A stretch of 64,000 bases of DNA from Marinimicrococcus sp033875255 (GCA_033875255.1 JAWZSN010000005.1:124001-188000); one strand, 5' to 3'; counted from the first letter of the stretch, positions 36,376-45,358 are shown. Made by a program: numbers and translations. The notes: generated by a model not told the origin, from the sequence alone.

Positions 36376-37239
36376 TCAGGCGGCGCTGAATCGCGAGCGC
36401 CGCACGGCCTCGGGCCCGTCGAGCAGCGCCTTGACCGTGGCGACGTCGATCATCAGGTCGGGAATGAAGCGCAGCCGGAACACCGAGAGCACGTCGCGCA
36501 GCCGCTCGGGCAGAGGTCCGGGGCGCTCTCCCGGCAGCGAAGCGGCCAGCCGCATCCCCTCGGCGATAAGGGCGCTGCGCCGCTCGCCATGCGCCGGCGC
36601 GTCGAGCTGCGGCGCCAGCCGCTCCCAGAGTGCGTCGAGGACGGCGGGCCAGTTGGCCAGCGAGCGATAGAAGGTCGCCACGCCGGGATGTCCGTGGCGC
36701 TCCTTGATGGCGGCGAACAGCGCCTGCAGCGCCGGTGATGCCGTCTCCTGGTCGACCATCGCCACCATCGCCGTGCCCTCCGCCACACCATACGGCAGAG
36801 GCTCCGGAATTTGGGTCGAGGTGGCGGGCGGTGCCGCCTCGAGCAGCGAGGTCACGAGGAGCAGCTTGGGCAGCGCGTAGTGGATCGAATCGACGAAGGC
36901 GCGGATGCGCGGCAGGTCCGCCTCGGGCAGATCGGAGCTTGCCAGCGGCCGGGGCAGGGGCTCCATGAGCGTGCCGGCGCGCAGCACGTCTGCTGCCTGC
37001 TCGAACGCCCGCGTCCGCGCGAGGGGGCCGGCGGCATTCCAGACCCGGGCCAGCTCGGCCGGCTCGTTGGCCAGGGTGCGGAAGACGAAATTGACGAACG
37101 GCACCCGCAGGCTCGCCTTGACGTCCTCGAAGATCCGGCGGACCGCCTCGCCGGCCTCCTTCTCGCTCACCTCGGGAAGGCCGGGCACCAGCTCCATCCC
37201 GCGCCGCAGCCGCGCCTGCTCTAGTGCCGTCAGTCCCAT
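36376..37239 (-). CDS. DehI-family protein (halocarboxylic acid dehalogenase-like)
   Basis: A 287-residue all-helical protein made of two similar halves, as in DehI: IFEDVKASLRVPFVNFVFRTLANEP (about 32-56) and ALFAAIKERHGHPGVATFYRSLANWP (about 175-200) are internally alike. DehI hydrolyses 2-haloacids of either stereochemistry, but many family members have unknown activity and I could not confirm the catalytic Asp. Minus-strand ATG at 37239. Its neighbours manC and an SMR exporter give no pathway clue. Confidence 0.65.
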   Translation of the reverse strand: MGLTALEQARLRRGMELVPGLPEVSEKEAGEAVRRIFEDVKASLRVPFVNFVFRTLANEPAELARVWNAAGPLARTRAFEQAADVLRAGTLMEPLPRPLASSDLPEADLPRIRAFVDSIHYALPKLLLVTSLLEAAPPATSTQIPEPLPYGVAEGTAMVAMVDQETASPALQALFAAIKERHGHPGVATFYRSLANWPAVLDALWERLAPQLDAPAHGERRSALIAEGMRLAASLPGERPGPLPERLRDVLSVFRLRFIPDLMIDVATVKALLDGPEAVRRSRFSAA

Positions 37240-37292
37240 CACGCCCCTCCAGCCGGCCAGCCACGAGCCTCGCCAGCGGTTCCCGCGCCGTC

Positions 37293-38708
37293 TCAGTCCT
37301 TCGCCAGCCGCTCGGTGGCCTCCTCGCCGAGGATCTCGCCGACCTGCACCTCGATCACCCGCAGCGGACCGGGGCCGGCATTGGCGAGGCGGTGCAGCGT
37401 GCCGCGCGGCACGAGGACGGAGTTGCCCGCCGGCACCTCGCGGGTCGAGCTGCCGAGCTGCACGGATGCGCGGCCCTCCACGACGATCCAGTGCTCGTCG
37501 CGCCCGTCGTGGCGCTGCAGGGTGAGCTGGCCCTCCGGGTCGACCACCACCTCGCGCACGCGAAACCCGCTGGTGCCACCCAGATTGGTGAACTGCCCCC
37601 AGGGCCGCGCCTCGCGGGCGTGGACGGTGGCTTCCGTGCGCGACGCTGCCGCAAGCTGCGCCACGATCCCGCGTACCGCCTCGCTGTTGGTGCGGTCGGC
37701 CACGAGGATCGCGTCGGCGGTCTCGATCACCGCCAGGTCCCGGACCCCGGCCAGCGCCACCAGCCGGTGCTCGCTGCGCACCAGGTTGCGCGAGGCGTCC
37801 TGCAAGAGCGCCTCGCCGGCCACCGCATTCTCCTGCGCGTCCTTGTCCATCAGCTCCCAAAGAGCGTGCCACGAGCCCACGTCGGACCAGCGCGGATCGC
37901 AGGGCACCACCGCGATTCGGTCGGTGCGCTCCATCACCGCCTTGTCGACCGGCGCGCTCGGGATGGCGCCGTAGAGGGCGGGCTCGGCTATCTCGCCGTC
38001 GGCGCCCAGGGCGGCGAAGGCGCGGGCGGTGGCGCCGTGGATCTCCGGCGCCAGGCGCTCCAGCTCCTCGAGGAAGGTGTCGGCGCGCATGAGGAACATG
38101 CCGCTGTTCCACAGGTAGCCGCCATCCTCGAGCATCGCCTGTGCCTCGGCTGCGGGCGGCTTCTCGACGAAGCGGCGTACGTCGAAGACGCCCGCATCGC
38201 CGAGCTTCTCGCCGCGGGCGATCCAGCCGAACCCGGTCTCGGCGCGCGAGGGCGCGATTCCAAAGGTCACGATGCGCCCGCCGGCGGCCGCGCGCAGGCC
38301 TGCGGCCACGGCTTCCATGAGGGCGCTGGTGGCCAGCATGAGGTGATCGGACGGGCAGACCCACAAGAGGCTCTGCGGGCCGAGGTCGCGGGCCGCGCGG
38401 AAGGCCGCCAGGGCCACCGCCGCCGCGGTGTTGCGCGGCTCGGGCTCGAGCATCACGCCTTGCGCCAGCGCCGGATCGAGGGCACGGAGCTGGCGGCGCA
38501 CGAGAACCGCCTGGCCGGCCGCCGCCACGGTCAGGATGCGTCCCGGCCCGGCGAGCTTGAGGGTGCGCCGGGCGGTGGTCTGGAGCAGCGACTCCTCGCC
38601 CACCAGCTCGACCAGGTGCTTGGGGAACGCGGCACGGCTCACGGGCCACAGGCGCGTCCCGGAGCCGCCGGCGAGGATGACCGGCACGAGATCCTTCATC
38701 GGGCTCAT
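37293..38708 (-). CDS. manC: Mannose-1-phosphate guanylyltransferase / mannose-6-phosphate isomerase
   Basis: A 471-residue bifunctional enzyme that makes GDP-mannose for surface polysaccharide. The nucleotidyltransferase domain has GGSGTRLWPVSR and PKHL near the N-terminus, PSDHLM (about 110) and VEKP (about 170); the C-terminal cupin (about 360-470) carries HDGRDEHWIVVEG and LVPRGTLHRLAN of the isomerase. A second ATG 9 bp downstream is an alternative start. The 53-bp gap to the DehI-like gene allows co-transcription. Confidence 0.93.
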   Translation of the reverse strand: MSPMKDLVPVILAGGSGTRLWPVSRAAFPKHLVELVGEESLLQTTARRTLKLAGPGRILTVAAAGQAVLVRRQLRALDPALAQGVMLEPEPRNTAAAVALAAFRAARDLGPQSLLWVCPSDHLMLATSALMEAVAAGLRAAAGGRIVTFGIAPSRAETGFGWIARGEKLGDAGVFDVRRFVEKPPAAEAQAMLEDGGYLWNSGMFLMRADTFLEELERLAPEIHGATARAFAALGADGEIAEPALYGAIPSAPVDKAVMERTDRIAVVPCDPRWSDVGSWHALWELMDKDAQENAVAGEALLQDASRNLVRSEHRLVALAGVRDLAVIETADAILVADRTNSEAVRGIVAQLAAASRTEATVHAREARPWGQFTNLGGTSGFRVREVVVDPEGQLTLQRHDGRDEHWIVVEGRASVQLGSSTREVPAGNSVLVPRGTLHRLANAGPGPLRVIEVQVGEILGEEATERLAKD

Positions 38709-38854
38709 CAAATCGCGCTCCGAGCTGGCACTGGCGCCCGCTATGCCAGCCGGGGAAGGGGCGTGCAACAGGGGCGGCTTGACGCCTCGCGGCGCAGATG
38801 GCCACCCTGCGGGTGATGCCCGAGCCAAAAGGGCGATCAGGGAGAGAGAGAAGC

Positions 38855-40504
38855 GTGAGCCCGTCCATTGCCATTCATCCGACCCACGGAGCCTATGCCT
38901 CGGGCCTCGACAGGAACGATGCCAACCACGCGCCGCTCACGCCGCTGACATTCCTGGAGCGGGCCGCCGACGTCTATCCGGAGCGTCTTGCCGTGATCCA
39001 TGGCCGGCAGCGCCGGACCTATCGCGAGCTGCGCGAGCGTTGCCGGCGGCTCGCCTCGGCCCTGCGGAAGCGCGGCATCGTCCCCGGCGACACGGTGGCG
39101 GCGATGCTCCCCAACATCCCGGCGATGATCGAGCTGCATCACGGCGTGCCGATGTGCGGGGCGGTGCTCAACGCCCTCAACACCCGTCTCGATGCCGCCG
39201 CGCTTGCCTTCATCCTCGGCCATGGCGAGGCCAAGGCGGTGGTCACCGACAGCGAGTACGCGCCGGTCATGCGCGAAGCGCTGGCGCAGCTCGGCCGCGA
39301 GATCCTCGTGATCGACGTCGATGATCCCGAGGGGCCGGGCGGCGAGCGGCTGGGCGCGCTCGACTACGAGGCGCTGCTTGCCGAGGGCGATCCGGCGTTC
39401 GCGCCGATGTGGCCGGCCGACGAGTGGCAGGCGATCGCGCTCAACTACACGTCGGGCACCACCGGCAATCCCAAAGGCGTCGTCTACCATCATCGCGGCG
39501 CCTTCTTGAACGCCACAGGGAACGCGCAGGTGTGGGCCATGCCCCACCACCCGGTCTATCTGTGGACGCTGCCGATGTTCCACTGCAACGGCTGGTGCTT
39601 TCCGTGGACCGTGTGCCTTCAGGCGGGAGTCCATGTCTGCCTGCGGCGCATCTCCGGCGAGACCATCTTCGCCGCCTTCGCCGAGCATGGGGTCACCCAC
39701 ATGTGCGGCGCGCCGATCATCATGGGCATGATCGTCAACGCCCCGGAGGAGGAGCGCCGCCCGTTCGCCCAGAAGGTGCGGATGATGACCGCGGCTTCGG
39801 CACCGCCGGCGGCCGTGCTCGAGAAGATGGACCGGCTGGGCATCGAGGTCACTCACGTCTACGGGCTCACCGAGGTCTACGGGCCGGCCACGGTGTGCGC
39901 CGTGCAGGACGGCTGGAGCGGGCTCGACAGCGAGGCGCGCTCGCGCCTGCTGGCCCGCCAGGGGGTGCGCTACCCGGTGCTCGAGGGGCTCGACGTGATG
40001 GACCCCGAGACCATGGAGCCGGTGCCGCGCGACGGCGAGACCATGGGCGAGATCATGATGCGCGGCCACAACGTCATGAAGGGCTATCTGAAGAACCCGG
40101 GCGCCACCGAGGCGGCCTTCGCCGGCGGCTGGTTCCACACCGGGGATCTCGCGGTCATGCATCCCGACGGCTATGTCGAGATCAAGGACCGCTCCAAGGA
40201 CATCATCATCTCCGGCGGCGAGAACATCAGCTCGATCGAGGTCGAGGGTGCGCTCTACCGGCACCCCGACGTCCTCGAGGCCGCCGTGGTCGCCCGCCCC
40301 GACGAGCAGTGGGGCGAGGCGCCCTGTGCCTTCGTCACCCTCAAACAGGGGGCGACGGTCGACGAGGCCGGTATCATCGAGCATTGCCGCCGCGAGCTCG
40401 CCCGCTTCAAGGCGCCCAGAAAGGTCATCTTCGGGCCGCTACCCAAGACCTCGACCGGCAAGATCCAGAAGTTCGTCCTGCGCGAGCGCGCGAAGGAGCC
40501 CTGA
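38855..40504 (+). CDS. Acyl-CoA synthetase (AMP-forming), medium/long-chain type
   Basis: A 549-residue ANL-superfamily enzyme that activates a carboxylic acid to its CoA thioester. P-loop-like motif YTSGTTGNPKGV (about residue 205), the A5 block VYGLTEVYGP (about 345), the GWFHTGD A7 motif (about 425), KDRSKDIIISGGENIS (about 442) and the catalytic lysine in PKTSTGKIQK (about 535). It resembles the acyl-CoA synthetases of the 3-methylmercaptopropionate/medium-chain group. GTG start behind a ggagagagag stretch. Confidence 0.9.
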   Translation: MSPSIAIHPTHGAYASGLDRNDANHAPLTPLTFLERAADVYPERLAVIHGRQRRTYRELRERCRRLASALRKRGIVPGDTVAAMLPNIPAMIELHHGVPMCGAVLNALNTRLDAAALAFILGHGEAKAVVTDSEYAPVMREALAQLGREILVIDVDDPEGPGGERLGALDYEALLAEGDPAFAPMWPADEWQAIALNYTSGTTGNPKGVVYHHRGAFLNATGNAQVWAMPHHPVYLWTLPMFHCNGWCFPWTVCLQAGVHVCLRRISGETIFAAFAEHGVTHMCGAPIIMGMIVNAPEEERRPFAQKVRMMTAASAPPAAVLEKMDRLGIEVTHVYGLTEVYGPATVCAVQDGWSGLDSEARSRLLARQGVRYPVLEGLDVMDPETMEPVPRDGETMGEIMMRGHNVMKGYLKNPGATEAAFAGGWFHTGDLAVMHPDGYVEIKDRSKDIIISGGENISSIEVEGALYRHPDVLEAAVVARPDEQWGEAPCAFVTLKQGATVDEAGIIEHCRRELARFKAPRKVIFGPLPKTSTGKIQKFVLRERAKEP

Positions 40505-40576
40505 GAAGCACGGGCTTGTCGGTGGCGGACCCGGCGCTATCCTTCGAGGCGGTAGCGCATCCGAAGGTTCCCTTGC

Positions 40577-41020
40577 ATGTCCGACGACGGCCTTGCCCTC
40601 TACAGCGACCGGCTGCGGGCCCTCTCCGCCAAGGTCCGCAAGGACCGCCGGCTTGCCGCGGCAGACGCCACCGTGAGCCTTACCAGCCCGCTCTGCGGCA
40701 GCCGTGTCACCATCGACCTGGTCATGGAGAGCGGCCGGATCCGCGAGCTGGGCTACATGGTGCGCGCCTGCTCGCTGGGCCAGGCCGGCACGGCGGTGCT
40801 GGCCGAGGCGGCGCCGGGTTGCACCCCGGCCGAGCTGGAGGCAGTCCGCGAGACGGTGCGGCGGATGCTGGAGGAGGGCGGCCCGCCGCCCGAAGGACAC
40901 TGGGCCGCCCTCGAGGTGCTCAGTCCCGCCGCCCACATGCCGAGCCGCCACGGCGCAGCGCTGCTTCCCTTCGATGCCGTGCTCGAAGCGGCCGGGAAGG
41001 CGGCTCAGCCGCCCTTGTAG
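40577..41020 (+). CDS. NifU/IscU-like iron-sulfur scaffold protein
   Basis: A 147-residue scaffold-fold protein. Two of the three usual cluster cysteines are present, in SPLCGSR (about residue 40) and VRACSLGQAG (about 64); at the third position RHGAALLPFDAV has no Cys, a feature shared, as I recall, by this alphaproteobacterial subfamily. It may therefore bind or transfer rather than build clusters. The gene is free-standing, with its last 16 bp overlapping the converging regulator gene. Confidence 0.75.
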   Translation: MSDDGLALYSDRLRALSAKVRKDRRLAAADATVSLTSPLCGSRVTIDLVMESGRIRELGYMVRACSLGQAGTAVLAEAAPGCTPAELEAVRETVRRMLEEGGPPPEGHWAALEVLSPAAHMPSRHGAALLPFDAVLEAAGKAAQPPL

Positions 41021-41385
41021 AGCCGCCGCAGCGTCTCGATCATCTGGTCGAAATTGAGCTCGAGGATCTCCTCGACCCTTGCGGTCGGCCATAACCGCAC
41101 CGAGCGGCCCTCGCGGCGCCGCTCGACATAGCCCTGCTCCTCGATCCGCTTGAGCTTGCGGTGAACGGTCGCGAGGCTGAGGTCGAGATAGGTCGCCAGC
41201 GACGAGACGTCGTAGAGGCGGCCCTCGATCCGGCCCTTGATGATGGTGCGGATCATCAGGCAGGACACCGGATCGCCCCACATCCCGGTCTCGATGGCAT
41301 AGAAGCGATTGAGACATTCGAGAACCTTGCGCTGGACGATCTCGCGCGTGGTCGTCTCGCGGTCCTCTTCGGCGAACACCAGCAC
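41005..41385 (-). CDS. Winged-helix transcription regulator, likely controls the SQR operon
   Basis: A 126-residue DNA-binding protein with a winged helix (LYDVSSLATYLDLSLATVHRKLKRIEEQGYVERRREG, about 59-95), MarR/IclR-like in style. Two cysteines, near residues 24 and 42, could sense thiols or sulfide, by analogy with SqrR. Start is GTG at 41385 preceded by aggggaa. It is transcribed away from the SQR gene with a perfect palindrome between them, which suggests local autoregulation and SQR control; the link is inference. Confidence 0.75.
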   Translation of the reverse strand: MLVFAEEDRETTTREIVQRKVLECLNRFYAIETGMWGDPVSCLMIRTIIKGRIEGRLYDVSSLATYLDLSLATVHRKLKRIEEQGYVERRREGRSVRLWPTARVEEILELNFDQMIETLRRLYKGG

Positions 41386-41467
41386 TTCCCCTGCCCGCAG
41401 CCTCCGGCTGCCACCATGCCCGCCGCCTCGCGGCGCCCCTGTCCCATGACGGACGCGGAACGCGGCG

Positions 41468-41488
41468 ACCTTTCCGTATCGGAAAGGT
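41468..41488. promoter_or_regulatory. Palindromic operator between regulator and SQR gene
   Basis: Perfect inverted repeat accttTccg-tat-cggaaaggt: 9-bp arms and 3-bp centre, 83 bp upstream of the regulator start and 93 bp upstream of the SQR start. It is the only such symmetric site in the gap and is well placed to bind the dimeric winged-helix protein. Confidence 0.6.
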
Positions 41489-41580
41489 TAGGCGTTCGGT
41501 GCCGGTTCGGCAAGTTGTATGAGAAGGGCAGCAGGCCAGTCGTGCGACAGACGCGACGAGCAGAGACGAGGTGGCAGCCA

Positions 41581-42771
41581 ATGGCAAAACGAATTCTTGT
41601 CGTGGGAGGAGGTATCGGCGGGACGATGACCGCCAACAGCCTCGTCCACAAGCTCTATCCGGAGGTGTCGAGCGGTGAGGTCACCGTGACGATGCTTTCG
41701 GACTCGCCGGATCACTACTACAAGCCGGCCTTCATGTATGTGGCCTTCAATTCCTTTTCAAAGAACGAGCTGAAGCGTCCGCAGCGCAGCCTGCTGCGTC
41801 CCGAGATCCAGTTCGTGGTCGACAAGGTCGCCCACTTCGACTTCGCGCAGAACCGGGTGCGCACCCAAAGCGGCGCCATCTACGGCTACGACTATCTGGT
41901 GGTCTCGACCGGCTGCGTGCCGTCGCCCGAGCGCATCGAGGGCCTCAAGGAAGCCGGCGACCATTTCTATCTCCACGAGCCGGCGCGGCAGCTCGCCGAC
42001 AGGCTGGCGCGGATCGAGAAGGGCCGGATCTTCATCACGGTCACCTTCCCCAAGACCCCCAACGTCCCGCATCAGTGCGGCATCGCGCCGATCGAGACGA
42101 CCTTGATGCTCGACGAGTTCCTGCGCCGCCGCGGCGTGCGCGAGAAGATCGAGATCGTCTACACCTATCCGACCGTCTCCCAGCTCCTGCGCAACTGCCT
42201 CTTCCTGCAAAAGCAGACCTGCGAGGTGCTGCCGTCGATCTTCGAGAGCAAGGGCATCAGGTTCAAGCGCGGCTTCACCCTTGGCCGCGTCGATCCGGAC
42301 CGCAAGATCGCCTATTCCGAGGAGGGCGACGAGCAGGATTTCGACATCCTGATGTCGACCCCGCCGATCCGCGCCGTCGACGCGGTCCTCGACTCCGGCG
42401 CGTCGCAGGCGCCCAACGACGAGGGCTGGCTGCCCACCGACCGCGAGACGCTGCAGCTGGCCGGGCACGAGAACGTCTATGTGATGGGCGACACCGGCGA
42501 CCTGCCGGTGAGCAAGGCCGGCGGCACCTGCCACAACCAGAGCCCCGTGGTGGTCGACAATATCGCCTCCTCGATCCGCATCGGCTACCCGACGGCAGCC
42601 TATGACGGCAAGGTCATCGCCGTGGCGCAGATGGGCCTCGAGGCCGGCATGCCGCTTTGGTACGACTACGAGAACGATGTCGAGCCGCACCCGCCCACCA
42701 AGCTCGGCGGCCTGTTGCGCAAGAGCGTCAATCGCGGCCTCTACTGGGCCGTGGCCCGCGGCCTGGTCTGA
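41581..42771 (+). CDS. sqr: Sulfide:quinone oxidoreductase family flavoprotein
   Basis: A 396-residue membrane-associated FAD enzyme that passes electrons from sulfide to quinone. The N-terminal FAD motif is ILVVGGGIGGTMTA; catalytic-type cysteines appear in VVSTGCVPSP (about 119), NVPHQCGIAPIE (about 166) and GGTCHNQSP (about 318). VMGDTGDLPVSKAGGT is the second FAD-binding motif. The C-terminal WAVARGLV region could be the membrane anchor. ATG behind gacgaggtgg. Cotranscribed with a DUF1641 gene. Exact SQR subtype was not determined. Confidence 0.85.
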   Translation: MAKRILVVGGGIGGTMTANSLVHKLYPEVSSGEVTVTMLSDSPDHYYKPAFMYVAFNSFSKNELKRPQRSLLRPEIQFVVDKVAHFDFAQNRVRTQSGAIYGYDYLVVSTGCVPSPERIEGLKEAGDHFYLHEPARQLADRLARIEKGRIFITVTFPKTPNVPHQCGIAPIETTLMLDEFLRRRGVREKIEIVYTYPTVSQLLRNCLFLQKQTCEVLPSIFESKGIRFKRGFTLGRVDPDRKIAYSEEGDEQDFDILMSTPPIRAVDAVLDSGASQAPNDEGWLPTDRETLQLAGHENVYVMGDTGDLPVSKAGGTCHNQSPVVVDNIASSIRIGYPTAAYDGKVIAVAQMGLEAGMPLWYDYENDVEPHPPTKLGGLLRKSVNRGLYWAVARGLV

Positions 42772-42786
42772 TCGGGGGAGAATGAG

Positions 42787-43191
42787 ATGACCGAGATGAG
42801 CACCCCCGCGACACCCGGCAGTGCCGGCCCCGCCGCCTTCCAGGACCCCGACACGCAGGCCGGGATCGAGCATCTGGCGGCCAAGGTGGCGCCGCTGCTG
42901 CAGACCAACCGGTTCGACAATGTCGTGGACCTGCTCTCGCTGGTGGCCGACGGCATCGACATGACCGACGAGCGCACCATCGAGAAGCTGATGGCGGCGT
43001 TCGAGGGGGCGATGGCGGCCGGCTGGACGCTGGGCAACGCCGCGCGCATGGCCGGCAGCGTGGCGGGCAACGCCGCCGAGCCGCCGAGCCTGTTCCAGCT
43101 CGCCCGCGAGCTGCGCGACCCGGAGGTCCGCCGCGGCCTGCATGCCGCCGTGACCTTCCTGCGCATCCTCGGCCGCCAGACCGGCCCCTGA
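42787..43191 (+). CDS. DUF1641 protein
   Basis: A 134-residue protein with a C-terminal DUF1641 signature (SLFQLARELRDPEVRRGLHAAVTFLRILGR). Family members commonly sit beside SQR or formate dehydrogenase genes and are of unknown function. A helical middle part (LLQTNRFDNVVDLLSLVADGIDM) precedes it; there is no TM segment. It starts 15 bp after sqr with ribosome site cgggggaga and is followed by a strong hairpin, so sqr-DUF1641 is a two-gene operon. Confidence 0.8.
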   Translation: MTEMSTPATPGSAGPAAFQDPDTQAGIEHLAAKVAPLLQTNRFDNVVDLLSLVADGIDMTDERTIEKLMAAFEGAMAAGWTLGNAARMAGSVAGNAAEPPSLFQLARELRDPEVRRGLHAAVTFLRILGRQTGP

Positions 43192-43198
43192 GCCGCCA

Positions 43199-43228
43199 CA
43201 TGCCGGAGCGCGCCCGCGCTCCGGCATG
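43199..43228 (+). terminator. Hairpin ending the sqr-DUF1641 operon
   Basis: Perfect 13-bp inverted repeat (43199-43211 with 43216-43228) and a 4-nt loop, 7 bp after the stop codon. No T-run follows, so termination strength is uncertain. Confidence 0.6.
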
Positions 43229-43348
43229 CCTCCGGGGCGACGTGCGCCCGGATTCCGCCCTTCGGTCGGGTCACCTGCCGGCCTGGCCGCTGCCCCCGAA
43301 GCGGATCGGCTGGCGCGACCATGCACCGGAGGGACAGGCTGTTGCCGG

Positions 43349-44593
43349 CTAGCCCCGCGGCTGCTCCGCCAGCCAGGCCAGCATACCGCGCGCGGCGGCC
43401 GCACCGGTGCTGAAGCAGGCCTGGAGGAGGTAGCCGCCGGTCGGCGCCTCCCAGTCGAGCATCTCCCCTGCGGCGAAGGTGCCCGGCAGGCGGCGCAGCA
43501 TGAAGCGCTCGTCGAGCTCGTCCAGGACGATGCCGCCAGCGGTCGAGATCGCCCGCTCGATGGGCCGGGCGGCGTGCAGACGCAAGGGGAGGGCCTTGAT
43601 CCGTGCGGCCAGATCCTCCGGCTCGCCCGGCAGCTCCGGCCCCGCCAGCTCGCGCAGCAGGCCGGCTGCCACCGGCGAGAGGCCGGCTGCCTTGCGCAGC
43701 CGGCTCGCCATGGAGTGGCGGGCGGGCGCCTTGGCAAGACGGCGAGCCAGCTCCGTCGCTTGCAGTTCGGGACGCAGGTCGATCTCCAGCACCGCCTCGC
43801 CCCGGGCGGCGATGGCCTCGCGCAGCGGGGTGGCCAGGGCATAGACCGCGCCTCCCTCGATCCCCTGCGCGGTCACCACGGGCTCCCCGCGCACCCGCTG
43901 TCCTGCGAAGGAGAGGGCTGCCGGCTTCACCGGCCGGCCCGCGTACCGCTCGGCGAAATGCGCCGACCAGCCTGTCGCGAAGCCGCAATTGGCCGGGCGC
44001 AGCGGCGCGATCGCAACGCCTCTTGCCGCCAGTGTCCCGACCCATTCGCCGGTCGCGCCCATGCGCGGCCAGCTGGCCCCGCCCAGGGCCAGCAGCGTGA
44101 CGTCGGCCTGCCGGCTCAGCTTCTCGCCGGAAGGGCCGGTGAACAGCAGCCGGCCGTCCTCGTCCCAGCCTTGGAAGCAATGGCGGGTGTGCAGCTCCAC
44201 GCCCAGGGCGCCGAGCCGGCCGAGCCAGGCGCGCAGCAGCGGCGAGGCCTTGAAGCTTTCGGGAAAGACGCGTCCGCTCGAGCCGGTGAAGGTCGGCATG
44301 CCCAACCCCTCGCTCCAGGCGCGCAGATCGGCGGGCGTGAAGGCCGCGATGGCCGGCGAGAGCCTGGCCGCTGCCGCCCCGTAACGCTCGAGAAAGTCCG
44401 CCAAGGGCTCGCCGTGGGTGAGATTGAGGCCGCCGCGGCCGGCCAGCAGGAACTTGCGCGCCGGGGAGGGCATGCGCTCGAAGATCTCGACCCGCACCCC
44501 GGCCGAGGCGAGAAGCTCGGCCGCCATGAGGCCGGCCGGTCCGCCGCCGACGATCGCCGCCTTGCCGCCTGAACTGCTCATTGCCTTTTCCAT
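43349..44593 (-). CDS. HI0933/BaiN-family FAD-dependent oxidoreductase
   Basis: A 414-residue flavoprotein. FAD-binding GGGPAGLMAAELLASAG at the N-terminus, the family-specific KFLLAGRGGLNLTH (about residue 47-60), LALGGASWPRMGATG (about 170) and the C-terminal TGGYLLQACFSTG second FAD motif. The family includes a bile-acid reductase, but most members have unknown reactions. A second ATG 12 bp downstream is an alternative start. Ribosome site is weak for both. Confidence 0.85.
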   Translation of the reverse strand: MEKAMSSSGGKAAIVGGGPAGLMAAELLASAGVRVEIFERMPSPARKFLLAGRGGLNLTHGEPLADFLERYGAAAARLSPAIAAFTPADLRAWSEGLGMPTFTGSSGRVFPESFKASPLLRAWLGRLGALGVELHTRHCFQGWDEDGRLLFTGPSGEKLSRQADVTLLALGGASWPRMGATGEWVGTLAARGVAIAPLRPANCGFATGWSAHFAERYAGRPVKPAALSFAGQRVRGEPVVTAQGIEGGAVYALATPLREAIAARGEAVLEIDLRPELQATELARRLAKAPARHSMASRLRKAAGLSPVAAGLLRELAGPELPGEPEDLAARIKALPLRLHAARPIERAISTAGGIVLDELDERFMLRRLPGTFAAGEMLDWEAPTGGYLLQACFSTGAAAARGMLAWLAEQPRG

Positions 44594-44859
44594 CTGCCGC
44601 CGATGCCGTCACCGGCATCTGCCACCCGGGCCGCCACCGGCTGCGAGGGCCTAGCGCAATGTGCCCGCGAAGGCCATGCGGCGGGAGCCCCCGCCAGGGC
44701 CGGACCCCATTGCCGGCCCGCACGCTCGGCCCGGCGCCGGGCTGCGCCTGTACCGTGCCAGCAGCTCAACCCAGCCTTGCGAACCCCCCCCCTTAAACGA
44801 GAGGCGCCGGCCACCAACCTGGAAAGCTAGGCCGCACGGTTGCCGAGGCTGGAGGAGCA
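44594..44859. other. Divergent intergenic region with a poly-C tract
   Basis: 266 bp between the flavoprotein gene and the small gene at 44860. Apart from a run of nine C bases (44785-44793) followed by ttaaacg, it holds no gene, hairpin or clear promoter. Confidence 0.3.
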
Positions 44860-45054
44860 ATGTCGAACGAGAACGTCCGCGTGGGGCAGATCGTCATGGA
44901 TCGCAAGCTGCCTCGCCACACCTGGAAGGTTACCGAAGCCTCGGGCGACCTCTACCGCCTCGAGCGCGTCGACATGCCCGGCGCCATCCGCTTCCCCGAC
45001 GCCCGCGCCATGCGCGAGCGCTATGTATGGGAGGAGCAGGTGACCGGGATGTGA
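44860..45054 (+). CDS. Small conserved-looking protein, unknown function
   Basis: A 64-residue protein that is hydrophilic and charged, with a beta-rich start (VRVGQIVMDRKLPRHTWKVTEASGDLYRLERVDMPGAIRF). No family is recognised. Strong ribosome site ggaggag is 3 nt before the ATG. It converges with the small gene at 45110. The good ribosome site and typical codon use support a real gene. Confidence 0.6.
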   Translation: MSNENVRVGQIVMDRKLPRHTWKVTEASGDLYRLERVDMPGAIRFPDARAMRERYVWEEQVTGM

Positions 45055-45109
45055 GCCGGACAGGGCGCTGCGCGGCTGTCTCGCCCGTCTCGTCTCTTGG
45101 CCGTCTAAC

Positions 45110-45358
45110 TCAGGCGCGGAGCGTGCTAGCGCCTTCCTCGGGCTCGGCAGTCTCGAGCGTCAGGTCCTGGAGGGCGGCGCGTGGGGAGTCGACGACGGCA
45201 AGCCCGAGCGGCTGAAGCAGGTCGTTGAGCGAGGCAGCCAGGGCAAGGCGGTCGGTTTCCTCCTCGTCGCGCGCCTGCAGCGCCGTGGTTTGCGAGGACG
45301 CTGTCTCCCAGCAGATCCGCACCTTCTGGCCGCCGATCTTGATGATCTTGCACTTCAT
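45110..45358 (-). CDS. Small hypothetical protein
   Basis: An 82-residue cytoplasmic protein: a basic beta-like start (MKCKIIKIGGQKVRICWETASSQT) with two cysteines, then an acidic helical part. No domain is recognised. Gggaggt is positioned 4 nt before the ATG. It ends 55 bp from the stop of the converging small gene. Confidence 0.55.
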   Translation of the reverse strand: MKCKIIKIGGQKVRICWETASSQTTALQARDEEETDRLALAASLNDLLQPLGLAVVDSPRAALQDLTLETAEPEEGASTLRA

